Shown here: in pieces, positions 1 to 5,123 of the stretch
How positions within the stretch are numbered: the first letter of the stretch is position 1
Layout of the letters: every line of letters begins with the position of its first letter
From: JAAYBT01 sp964404395
Lineage (GTDB): Bacteria; Bacillota; Clostridia; Acetivibrionales; DTU013
DNA: 5,127 nucleotides
Assembly: GCA_964404395.1 (NCBI GenBank)
Contig: CAYOKA010000150.1
Coordinates: forward strand, 1-5,127
Reading direction: 5' to 3'
Translations under genes and position numbers: made by a program
The notes under the pieces: model-generated
Told to the model about the DNA's origin: nothing
The model's input: the letters and a program-made list of their open reading frames with translations, nothing else
Database searches by the model: none

Positions 1-130
1 CGGCCTCGTTCAGATCATAGATTACCAGATTGCATTGATCCAGTTCGGCAAACAGTTCTGCTGTTGCTTTTGCAAAACCGGATGCTGCTCCGGATATTAC
101 CGCTGTTTTTCCTCTTAATGATTCACCCAT
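1..130 (-). CDS. Short-chain dehydrogenase/reductase, N-terminal part (runs off left edge)
   Basis: Only the first 43 codons are inside the window. Read leftward from the ATG at 130-128, it begins MGESLRGKTAVISGAASGFA and continues to a second beta strand ending in Asp39 (VIYDLNEA). This is the start of a Rossmann fold of the classical SDR family: a beta strand, a glycine-rich turn at residues 13-20, an alpha helix, then an acidic residue that normally selects NAD(H) over NADP(H). The glycine motif is unusual: the family pattern TGxxxGIG is SGAASGFA here, with Ser for Thr and Ala for the last Gly. The start is supported by CAGGAGGTG (143-135) at good spacing. It is transcribed divergently from the main operon and shares a promoter motif with it, so it may belong to the same regulon. 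The substrate cannot be told from this fragment. Confidence 0.85.
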   Translation of the reverse strand, partial: MGESLRGKTAVISGAASGFAKATAELFAELDQCNLVIYDLNEA

Positions 131-179
131 ATTGCACCTCCTGAAAATAATGAATAAGTCGCAGTATATTCCATTTATA

Positions 180-208
180 ATTATAACAAATTCCATAACA
201 TTCGTCAA
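180..208 (-). promoter_or_regulatory. Predicted sigma-A promoter of the leftward SDR gene
   Basis: On the minus strand TTGACG (208-203) is followed after exactly 17 bases by TATAAT (185-180). This is one mismatch from the combined -35/-10 consensus. The bases just upstream of the -35 (209-230) are a run of A and T that could act as an UP element. Transcription should begin near 173, leaving a leader of about 43 bases with the AGGAGG site. The -10 lies inside a perfect 12-base palindrome, TTATAATTATAA (175-186). The promoter is inferred from sequence only. Confidence 0.75.
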
Positions 209-233
209 TATATTAAAAAAACAATAAAAATAG

Positions 234-252
234 TGTCACAGATGTGTTGACA
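234..252. repeat. Inverted repeat TGTCA-N9-TGACA overlapping the -35 box
   Basis: TGTCA (234-238) and TGACA (248-252) are perfect five-base inverted arms separated by nine bases. The right arm lies within the rightward TTGACA box, so a dimeric regulator bound here would block RNA polymerase. The left arm is also part of a TGTYAYRGA repeat. Five-base arms can arise by chance, so this is a modest candidate. Confidence 0.4.
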
Positions 253-275
253 AATGTTACAGAAGGCTATAGAAT
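247..275 (+). promoter_or_regulatory. Predicted sigma-A promoter of the dehydrogenase-microcompartment operon
   Basis: A perfect TTGACA (247-252) is followed after 17 bases by TAGAAT (270-275), one mismatch from TATAAT. Transcription should start near 282, giving a leader of about 57 bases before the ATG at 339. It is back to back with the leftward promoter: the two -35 boxes face away from each other across 38 bases. Both promoters carry the same TGTTAYRGAA motif between -35 and -10, so they are likely controlled together. Since no terminator is visible further right, this promoter may drive all the rightward genes. Confidence 0.75.
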
Positions 276-338
276 AAAAATAACAAATGTCATAGAAAAA
301 GTTAAGACTAATATAATTATCTTTAGGAGGGGTATCAA

Positions 339-1118
339 ATGTTGGATTCATTAAAAGGAAAAGTATGTGTTGTTACAGGGGCTGCCCGAAGTATTGGACT
401 GGGCATTGCGGAAAGGTACTGTAAAGATGGTGCTAAAGTTGCTATGATAGATATAAACCCCGAGGTCGAAAATCAGGCAAAGAGGCTCAGTGAAAATGGG
501 TGCGTTGCAAAATCATACATACTTGATATTACGAACCGAGATGCAGTTCTTGACTGCTTTAAACAGATTGGAAATGACCTGGGACCCGTTTTCTCGCTTG
601 TCAATAACGCCGGTATTGTTGACCAGCGGCCCTTTGAAGAAATTACCGCTGATATGATTAACAAACAGATGGCGGTCAATGTAAATGGAACTCTATTCTG
701 CTCTCAGGGCGCAGTTAAGAGCATGAGAGAAAACAAGGAAGGACGAATTATCAACTTTTCATCAAAATCAGGCAAGACCGGCTCTGCATTAATGGCTCAC
801 TACTCAGCAGCAAAGGGAGCAATCATCGCATTAACTCACGCATTAGCTTTTGAACTGGCAAAAGACAATATTCAGGTAAACTGCATATGTCCCGGTATTA
901 CGGATGCATCGGGAGTCTGGTCTGAGGTCAGCAGAGGGTACACTGAAAATTTAAAGCTCCCCAGAGAAGAGGTCATCAAGAAATTTACGGCAAAGATTCC
1001 TCTGGGCAGGTTGACCAATATTGAAGACGTCGTTGAAATGGTTTACTTTATTACTCTCAAGGGTGATTATATGACGGGGCAGGCATACAATATCACCGGT
1101 GGAAGGGAGATGCACTGA
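339..1118 (+). CDS. NAD-dependent short-chain dehydrogenase/reductase (classical SDR)
   Basis: A 259-residue protein, the usual length for a classical SDR. The cofactor turn is TGAARSIG (residues 13-20). Asp38 at the end of the second beta strand predicts NAD(H) preference. The structural NNAG motif is at 89-92, an Asn-rich VNVNGT segment at 113-118 supplies the catalytic-tetrad Asn, Ser142 is in NFSSKSG, and the YxxxK pair is Tyr155/Lys159. NCICPG (181-186) is the conserved turn after the active site, and the C terminus ends TGQAYNITGGREMH as in sugar and polyol SDRs. All catalytic residues are present. The ATG is chosen from AGGAGG at 325-330, eight bases upstream. It is the first gene of the rightward operon. 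The substrate is probably a sugar, polyol or hydroxy acid, from family and neighbours. FabG-like annotations would be misleading here. Confidence 0.93.
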   Translation: MLDSLKGKVCVVTGAARSIGLGIAERYCKDGAKVAMIDINPEVENQAKRLSENGCVAKSYILDITNRDAVLDCFKQIGNDLGPVFSLVNNAGIVDQRPFEEITADMINKQMAVNVNGTLFCSQGAVKSMRENKEGRIINFSSKSGKTGSALMAHYSAAKGAIIALTHALAFELAKDNIQVNCICPGITDASGVWSEVSRGYTENLKLPREEVIKKFTAKIPLGRLTNIEDVVEMVYFITLKGDYMTGQAYNITGGREMH

Positions 1119-1119
1119 T

Positions 1120-2166
1120 ATGAGTTCCTCTGTGGGCATGAGTGTCAATTATTATGCACCGAAGGATGTACGGATCGAAGCTATGACGGAGATCCCAAGG
1201 CTCAGTTATGGCGAAGTGCTTGTAAAAGTCGAAGCCTGCGCTATCTGCGGTACGGATATAAAATCCTTTGTTAGCGGCAATCCCAGGATAAAGCCGCCTC
1301 AGGTAATGGGGCACGAGCTTTGCGGCACCATTGTTGAAGTTAGTAATGGCGCCACAAATTATAAGACCGGACAGAGGGTAACAATGGCCACGACGATAGG
1401 ATGTGGCGAGTGTGTCTACTGTAAAAAAGGTAAAACAAATTTGTGTAGAAGTGCTGAGGCAATAGGTTTTCACTATCCCGGTGCGATGGCACCCTATGTG
1501 AAAATACCTGCAAAGGCTGTAAGACAAAACCAGCTCATTGATGTTGGAGACCTGGATGCCCTTATTGCTTCTCTTGGCGAACCCATGTCCTGTGCAATGA
1601 ACGATATAAGCCGTGTCCCGGAGCAGGAGCTTAACAATGTTTTGATTCTGGGGCTTGGACCCCTTGGTATGCTCCATGCAGTATGCGTAAGAGAAAAGGG
1701 TGCAAAGAATATCGTTTGTGTTGAATTCCCGGGGAAAAGGTTCCAGATGGCAAAGGAAATGGGCTTTAGCAAGGTTTTCACGCCGGAGGAGATAGATGAC
1801 CGCTATAAGGATCTGACCGAGGGAGAAGGCTTCGATTTGGTTATAATTACGGCGCCCAGCAATGAGGTCCAGAGCAAGGCACCTATGTATGCCAGGAAAG
1901 GCGGATACGTTTCGTATTTTGCCAGCCTGCCCGTTGGAAATGAAATGTTGAATATGAATAGCAGGACGATACACTATAATGAATTGATACTTTACGGGAC
2001 ATCGGATTCTACAGTAAAGCATGTACAGGCTGCCGTAGATCTTCTGCGGAAAAACCCGGAGGGCTTCAGGCCTTTAATAACCCATGTCATGCCCTTCTCT
2101 GATTTTCACAGGGCTATGAATGAAATTAAGGAAGGAAATGCTGTAAAGATTGTCTTAGTACCATAA
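1120..2166 (+). CDS. Zinc-dependent medium-chain alcohol/polyol dehydrogenase
   Basis: A 348-residue medium-chain dehydrogenase of the sorbitol/threonine dehydrogenase type, oxidising a secondary alcohol with NAD(P). The N-terminal catalytic domain has Cys43 (CAICGTD) and His65-Glu66 (MGHE) as catalytic zinc ligands, and Glu154 in GEPMSC at the position used by sorbitol dehydrogenases. Four cysteines (95, 98, 101, 109) form the structural zinc lobe. The nucleotide-binding domain has GLGPLG (178-183), with Glu202 at the end of the next strand suggesting NAD. The ATG at 1120 is one base after the previous stop codon, and GGAAGGGAG (1101-1109) serves as its ribosome site, so translation is probably coupled to the SDR. 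A GTG at 1099 in the same frame would lie inside that ribosome site, and an internal ATG at 1138 is possible. Its partner SDR suggests two successive oxidations or reductions of one polyol or sugar. The exact substrate is unknown. Confidence 0.93.
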   Translation: MSSSVGMSVNYYAPKDVRIEAMTEIPRLSYGEVLVKVEACAICGTDIKSFVSGNPRIKPPQVMGHELCGTIVEVSNGATNYKTGQRVTMATTIGCGECVYCKKGKTNLCRSAEAIGFHYPGAMAPYVKIPAKAVRQNQLIDVGDLDALIASLGEPMSCAMNDISRVPEQELNNVLILGLGPLGMLHAVCVREKGAKNIVCVEFPGKRFQMAKEMGFSKVFTPEEIDDRYKDLTEGEGFDLVIITAPSNEVQSKAPMYARKGGYVSYFASLPVGNEMLNMNSRTIHYNELILYGTSDSTVKHVQAAVDLLRKNPEGFRPLITHVMPFSDFHRAMNEIKEGNAVKIVLVP

Positions 2167-2235
2167 CAGGACAATAGAATATGCTGGATAGGACAAAAGC
2201 CTTAGATAAAGATTTGTGTGTAAAGGGGTGGAATT

Positions 2236-3294
2236 ATGAAACTGGTTGGCATAGGAGATTTGTTTATTCCCAGGGAGTACATTGAATCCGGCTTCGGATC
2301 TTTAGAAGGACTGGGTGTTAAGGTCCAAACAATAGAATGGAAGCTAAGGGATTTTGATGAGCTCCAGCAGATCAACCTGCAGGTTGAAAAGGGAGGAAGC
2401 GAGGCATACGAGCCGCCAGAGTACATTTTTGAGGCTTGCGCGGATGCTGATATCATTATAACTCAGTTCTGCACCATCACAAAAAGACTCATAGATCATT
2501 GCAGGAACCTGAAAGCTATCGGTGTCCTGAGGGCGGGAATAGAAAATGTCAATCTTGCCTATGCAGATCAGAAGAACATTATGGTTTTCAATACGCCCGG
2601 GAGAAACGCCGATGCGGTGGCGGACTTTACAATCGGACTGATGCTGGCAGAGTGCAGGAACATTGCCAAAGGTCACATCGGTCTGAAAAATGGTCAATGG
2701 ATCCGAGACTATCCCAATTCACACTGCATACCTGATCTCCCCGGCAAGACTGTAGGAATAATTGGCTTAGGAGAAATAGGCCAAAAGGTTGCAAAAAGGC
2801 TGACAGGCTTTGATGTAAAAATGCTCGGTTACGATCCTTTTGTCAAGAATCCTCCCTATGGGGTAGAAATGTGCTCTCTTGAGGAATTGATGGAAAGGTC
2901 GGACTTTGTGACAGTGCATGTCAGGCTCACGAAGGAGACCGAAAATCTGGTCGGCAGAGAAATGATAGCCAGAATGAAGCCGACTGCCTATCTTATAAAC
3001 ACATCAAGATCTTCATTGGTAGATGAAGCTGCCCTTTTTGAAGCATTGAGGGATAAAAAAATCGCAGGCGCAGGATTGGATGTATTTGATAAGGAGCCGC
3101 CGGGAAAAGACTATCCCATTGTCACCATTGACAATGTAACGGTTACGCCGCACATGGCAGGCGGATCGAGAGATGCATTTTTAAATTCTCCCGCAAAGCT
3201 GGCAGCAGAAATGAAGAAGCTTTGGAGTAAGGAAGCACCCGGATCCCTGGTGAACAAAAATATGCTATATATGCGGAAGAACATCCTGAGGTGA
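2236..3294 (+). CDS. D-isomer-specific 2-hydroxyacid dehydrogenase, NAD-dependent
   Basis: A 352-residue member of the SerA/formate-dehydrogenase-fold family, which interconverts a D-2-hydroxy acid and a 2-keto acid with NAD(H). NTPGRNADAVADFTIGLMLA (119-138) is the conserved segment before the Rossmann domain, GLGEIG (177-182) binds the dinucleotide, and Asp200 after the second strand favours NAD. The catalytic triad is Arg258 (INTSRSS), Glu287 (DVFDKEPP) and His306 (TPHMAGG). It has no ACT domain, so it is not a full-length phosphoglycerate dehydrogenase of the regulated type. The start follows AAGGGGTGG (2223-2231). A 69-base gap separates it from the previous gene, with no terminator seen. 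The C terminus is about ten residues longer than expected (NMLYMRKNILR) but does not look like a targeting helix. It could process a sugar-derived hydroxy acid or recycle NAD. The substrate is unknown. Confidence 0.92.
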   Translation: MKLVGIGDLFIPREYIESGFGSLEGLGVKVQTIEWKLRDFDELQQINLQVEKGGSEAYEPPEYIFEACADADIIITQFCTITKRLIDHCRNLKAIGVLRAGIENVNLAYADQKNIMVFNTPGRNADAVADFTIGLMLAECRNIAKGHIGLKNGQWIRDYPNSHCIPDLPGKTVGIIGLGEIGQKVAKRLTGFDVKMLGYDPFVKNPPYGVEMCSLEELMERSDFVTVHVRLTKETENLVGREMIARMKPTAYLINTSRSSLVDEAALFEALRDKKIAGAGLDVFDKEPPGKDYPIVTIDNVTVTPHMAGGSRDAFLNSPAKLAAEMKKLWSKEAPGSLVNKNMLYMRKNILR

Positions 3295-3355
3295 TTTCTG
3301 GGAGGATGTCCTGATATAAATAGGGGAAATAGCGGTGAATATGGAGGACTAGCCT

Positions 3356-3661
3356 ATGTATGCGGCAAAGGTTATTGGAACAGTAGTATGCACAACAAAG
3401 GATGAAAAGCTGCATGGCCGTAAATTGCAGGTGGTGCAACCGGTGAATTTGTTAACGATGCAGTACGAGGGAAAGTCGGCAGTAGCCATTGATTCTGTTG
3501 GAGCAGGCTTGAATGAAATCGTATTGGTAGTGACCGGCAGCTCTGCCAGGCAGACAATGGTAACAAACAATACCCCCGTTGATGCTACTATCATGGCTAT
3601 TGTGGATTTGATAGACATCGAGGGCAAGAGGGTTTTCGACAAAGGAATGCAGCAGGGCTAA
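3356..3661 (+). CDS. Microcompartment vertex protein, EutN/CcmL family (BMC-P), first of three
   Basis: A 101-residue protein of the pentamer-forming family that caps the vertices of polyhedral microcompartment shells. It opens MYAAKVIGTVVCTTKDEKL, the family's first beta strands, followed by KLQVVQPV (23-30). The hallmark turn DSVGAG (46-51) leads into the hydrophobic strand EIVLVV, then GSSAR (61-65), the conserved loop near the pentamer pore. IMAIVDLIDI (79-88) is the last core strand. The C-terminal tail, EGKRVFDKGMQQG, is longer than in the second copy. The ATG follows GGAGG (3343-3347) by eight bases. It is first in a row of three paralogues, before a lumen-type aldolase. Asn53 replaces the usual Gly in GAGxGE. 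The family assignment is secure. Which vertices it occupies cannot be told. Confidence 0.92.
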   Translation: MYAAKVIGTVVCTTKDEKLHGRKLQVVQPVNLLTMQYEGKSAVAIDSVGAGLNEIVLVVTGSSARQTMVTNNTPVDATIMAIVDLIDIEGKRVFDKGMQQG

Positions 3662-3675
3662 CGGAGGAATTGGAT

Positions 3676-3930
3676 ATGTATATGGCAAAGGTCATCGGCA
3701 CTGTCGTCGCAACTGAAAAGGACGAAGCACTAAAGGGTGTAAAGCTACTGGTCATTCAGCCGGTGGATTCCAGCGGCAGGAAACGCGGGTCCCCTTTGGT
3801 TGCATCGGATACCATCGGAGCCGGCTTTGGTGAACTCGTATTTTGTGCAAGGAGCAAGGATGGCTCTTTGGCACTACCGAATCCAAATGCTCCAAGCGAT
3901 GCGGGTATTATCGGAATAATCGATTATTAG
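3676..3930 (+). CDS. Microcompartment vertex protein, EutN/CcmL family (BMC-P), second of three
   Basis: An 84-residue EutN/CcmL-fold shell pentamer. It starts MYMAKVIGTVVATEKDEALK, nearly the same as the first copy, then KLLVIQPVD (23-31), DTIGAGFGE (45-53), a hydrophobic strand LVFCAR (54-59) and the closing strand GIIGIIDY. Where both neighbours have GSSAR or GGSAR, this copy has KDGSLALPNP (61-70), so the pore-proximal loop lacks the conserved Ala-Arg. It ends immediately after the last core strand with no tail. The start is the ATG at 3676, eight bases after GGAGG (3663-3667). The TTG at 3670 is too close to that site and would add two residues that the paralogues lack. It lies 14 bases after the previous stop. 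This is a real, complete family member, perhaps specialised in permeability or in which facets it contacts. Confidence 0.92.
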   Translation: MYMAKVIGTVVATEKDEALKGVKLLVIQPVDSSGRKRGSPLVASDTIGAGFGELVFCARSKDGSLALPNPNAPSDAGIIGIIDY

Positions 3931-3973
3931 TGTAAGGCAGAAAGCCCAATGAGGGGAAAAACGCTGTATTACT

Positions 3974-3980
3974 AAAGGAG
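3974..3980 (+). promoter_or_regulatory. Ribosome binding site that fixes a GTG start for the third vertex gene
   Basis: AAAGGAG here lies nine bases before the GTG at 3990 but only three before an in-frame TTG at 3984. Normal spacing therefore favours GTG. Protein alignment agrees: from the GTG the product starts MIFARVVGNLVAT, matching residue for residue the starts of the other two copies. Confidence 0.75.
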
Positions 3981-3989
3981 TGCTTGAAT

Positions 3990-4277
3990 GTGATATTCGC
4001 ACGGGTTGTGGGAAATTTAGTAGCCACCCAGAAGAATGAAAATCTGATAGGCTCAAAATTGATGATAATCCAACCCCTGGACACCAAAGGGAATCCGGAC
4101 GGAGATGAGCTTGTTGCGGTAGACGGCATCGGTGCGGGGGAGGGCGATTTGGTGCTCTGCATTGCCGAAGGCGGTTCGGCGCGGCAGGTATACGGGAATC
4201 CAAAGTCTCCGATTGATATGGTGATAGCAGGGATTGTGGATTTCATGGACAGTGAGGATGGCAATATACGCTTATAA
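3990..4277 (+). CDS. Microcompartment vertex protein, EutN/CcmL family (BMC-P), third of three
   Basis: A 95-residue EutN/CcmL-fold shell pentamer with a GTG start. It begins MIFARVVGNLVATQKNENL, then KLMIIQPLD (23-31), DGIGAGEGDLVLC (45-57), GGSAR (61-65) and a final strand IAGIVDFMD (79-87), with a short acidic tail ending GNIRL. All the family's key turns are present, including the pore-loop Ser-Ala-Arg. It lies 59 bases after the second copy and 20 bases before the aldolase, so the three shell genes and the aldolase are very likely one transcript. The three copies differ well beyond their shared first strands, so they are established paralogues and not a recent duplication. Loci with three vertex genes are known in several microcompartment classes, where each copy may cap a distinct vertex type or allow mixed pentamers. 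Confidence 0.92.
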   Translation: MIFARVVGNLVATQKNENLIGSKLMIIQPLDTKGNPDGDELVAVDGIGAGEGDLVLCIAEGGSARQVYGNPKSPIDMVIAGIVDFMDSEDGNIRL

Positions 4278-4285
4278 AAAGAGTT

Positions 4286-4292
4286 GAGGTGA
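4286..4292 (+). promoter_or_regulatory. Strong ribosome binding site of the aldolase gene
   Basis: GAGGTGA is a seven-base match to the anti-Shine-Dalgarno sequence, five bases before the ATG at 4298. The in-frame GTG at 4289 lies inside this site and the out-of-frame ATG at 4294 soon meets a stop codon, so both are rejected as starts. Confidence 0.8.
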
Positions 4293-4297
4293 GATGG

Positions 4298-4354
4298 ATG
4301 GACATTAACAAACTAATCGAATCAATTACACAGGAGGTCTTAAGAGAGATTGGC
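4298..4354 (+). other. Encoded encapsulation peptide of the aldolase
   Basis: Residues 1-19 of the aldolase are MDINKLIESITQEVLREIG. Hydrophobic residues Ile3, Leu6, Ile7, Ile10, Val14, Leu15 and Ile18 line one side of a helix, and charged or polar residues (Asp2, Lys5, Glu8, Gln12, Glu13, Arg16, Glu17) line the other. A Gly/Thr/Ser/Pro-containing linker (residues 20-40) joins it to the barrel. This is the known form of encapsulation peptides, which bind shell proteins or condense cargo. Targeting is inferred from sequence and context. Confidence 0.8.
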
Positions 4355-5107
4355 ACCGGTAATTTGACCGGCTATACAGGCATGTCACAGGAAGTTCTCC
4401 CCAATGGAGTGGACATTAACAATCTTGCGAAAACCTGTGACCATACGGTATTAAGGCCGGAGACAACAAAGAAGACTATTGAAAGATTCTGTAAGGAGGC
4501 GATCCAGTGGGGATTTGCTTCGGTATGCATAAACCCTACAAATGTAAGGTATGCAGCCAGCCTGCTCAAGGGCACGGACGTAAAGGTCTGCACAGTCATC
4601 GGGTTTCCGCTGGGAGCGAACACGCCCTTTGTGAAGGCTGCTGAAGTAAGAGATGCCATTGCAAACGGAGCACAGGAAGTGGACATGGTCATCAATATCG
4701 GCGCACTAAAGGACGGGGACTACGATCTGGTCTCCAGGGACATCAAGGCTGTGGTTGAAGCAGCATCCGGGCAGGCTCTGGTCAAGGTCATTATCGAAAC
4801 CTGTCTGCTGACGGAGCAGGAAAAAATAAAAGCATGCCTGCTTGCGAAAAACGCAGGGGCGGACTATGTAAAGACCTCTACGGGGATGAGCACCGGCGGT
4901 GCTACAGTTGAAGACATTTCTCTCATGAGAAAAACTGTTGGACCGGATATGGGAGTCAAGGCTTCAACCGGCGTTAATGATCGCCAGATTGCACTTGACA
5001 TGATAAGGGCAGGCGCTACACGCCTCGGCACGAGCAAGGGCATTATGATACAGACGGGAAAGAAGCCTGAAGAGCTGGGACTGGTAAGCAGCAAATCCAA
5101 TTATTAG
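4298..5107 (+). CDS. deoC: Deoxyribose-phosphate aldolase family enzyme with N-terminal encapsulation peptide
   Basis: A 269-residue class I (Schiff-base) aldolase. DeoC splits 2-deoxy-D-ribose 5-phosphate into acetaldehyde and glyceraldehyde 3-phosphate. The TIM-barrel core starts near residue 41 and has the family's blocks: CDHTVLRPETT (48-58), FASVCINP (73-80), CTVIGFPLGANTP (98-110), EVDMVINIGALKDGD (127-141), LVKVIIETCLL (161-171) and YVKTSTGMSTGGATVED (190-206). The Schiff-base lysine is Lys192, and the proton-relay residues are Asp129 and Lys221. Bacillus-type DeoC is about 223 residues. This protein is longer because residues 1-40 form an added helix and linker like those that target enzymes into microcompartments. 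The phosphate loop reads KASTGVND where KASGGVRT is usual, and GTSKG where GASAG or GASSG is usual, so the substrate may be altered. It follows three shell genes by 20 bases. Confidence 0.93.
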   Translation: MDINKLIESITQEVLREIGTGNLTGYTGMSQEVLPNGVDINNLAKTCDHTVLRPETTKKTIERFCKEAIQWGFASVCINPTNVRYAASLLKGTDVKVCTVIGFPLGANTPFVKAAEVRDAIANGAQEVDMVINIGALKDGDYDLVSRDIKAVVEAASGQALVKVIIETCLLTEQEKIKACLLAKNAGADYVKTSTGMSTGGATVEDISLMRKTVGPDMGVKASTGVNDRQIALDMIRAGATRLGTSKGIMIQTGKKPEELGLVSSKSNY

Positions 5108-5123
5108 TCGGGAAGTGAACGTG

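Larger units (their letters stand above)
191..297. repeat. Four copies of a TGTYAYRGA-type motif, candidate operators
   Basis: Four related ten-base sites lie in the divergent promoter region: TGTTATGGAA on the minus strand (200-191), and TGTCACAGAT (234-243), TGTTACAGAA (255-264) and TGTCATAGAA (288-297) on the plus strand. Two of them sit in the -35/-10 spacer of each promoter at the same register. One lies just upstream of the rightward -35 and one just after the predicted start of transcription. The plus-strand copies start 21 and 33 bases apart, close to two and three helical turns, which suits a protein bound on one face of the DNA. No regulator gene is in the window. The motif shares the TGTTA half-site of the E. 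coli DeoR operator, a weak hint only. Confidence 0.6.

Noticed and set aside
175..186. Palindrome TTATAATTATAA as an operator
   Set aside because: It overlaps the leftward -10 box and is made only of A and T in an AT-rich region, so it is more simply explained as promoter sequence. It is noted in the promoter entry.
276..338. Riboswitch or attenuator in the operon leader
   Set aside because: The leader is only about 57 bases, AT-rich, with no stable hairpin or terminator-like stem followed by T residues.
1099..1101. GTG as the start of the zinc dehydrogenase
   Set aside because: It would overlap the end of the SDR and sit inside the GGAAGGGAG ribosome site. The ATG at 1120 has normal spacing.
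1093..2022. Long open frame of 309 codons on the minus strand
   Set aside because: It lies fully opposite the zinc dehydrogenase gene, whose motifs are all intact. Its translation is rich in Cys, His and Tyr with no recognisable domain, as expected of an antisense shadow.
3300..3313. GGGAGG-ATG-TCC-TGA, a two-codon mini frame before the first vertex gene
   Set aside because: The ribosome site touches the ATG with no spacing, and such a short frame is expected by chance.
3943..3983. Possible tiny gene (MRGKTLYY) between the second and third vertex genes
   Set aside because: Eight codons with no ribosome binding site and no known counterpart.
3984..3986. TTG as the start of the third vertex gene
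   Set aside because: It is only three bases after the ribosome site and would add two residues not seen in the paralogues. The GTG at 3990 fits both spacing and alignment.
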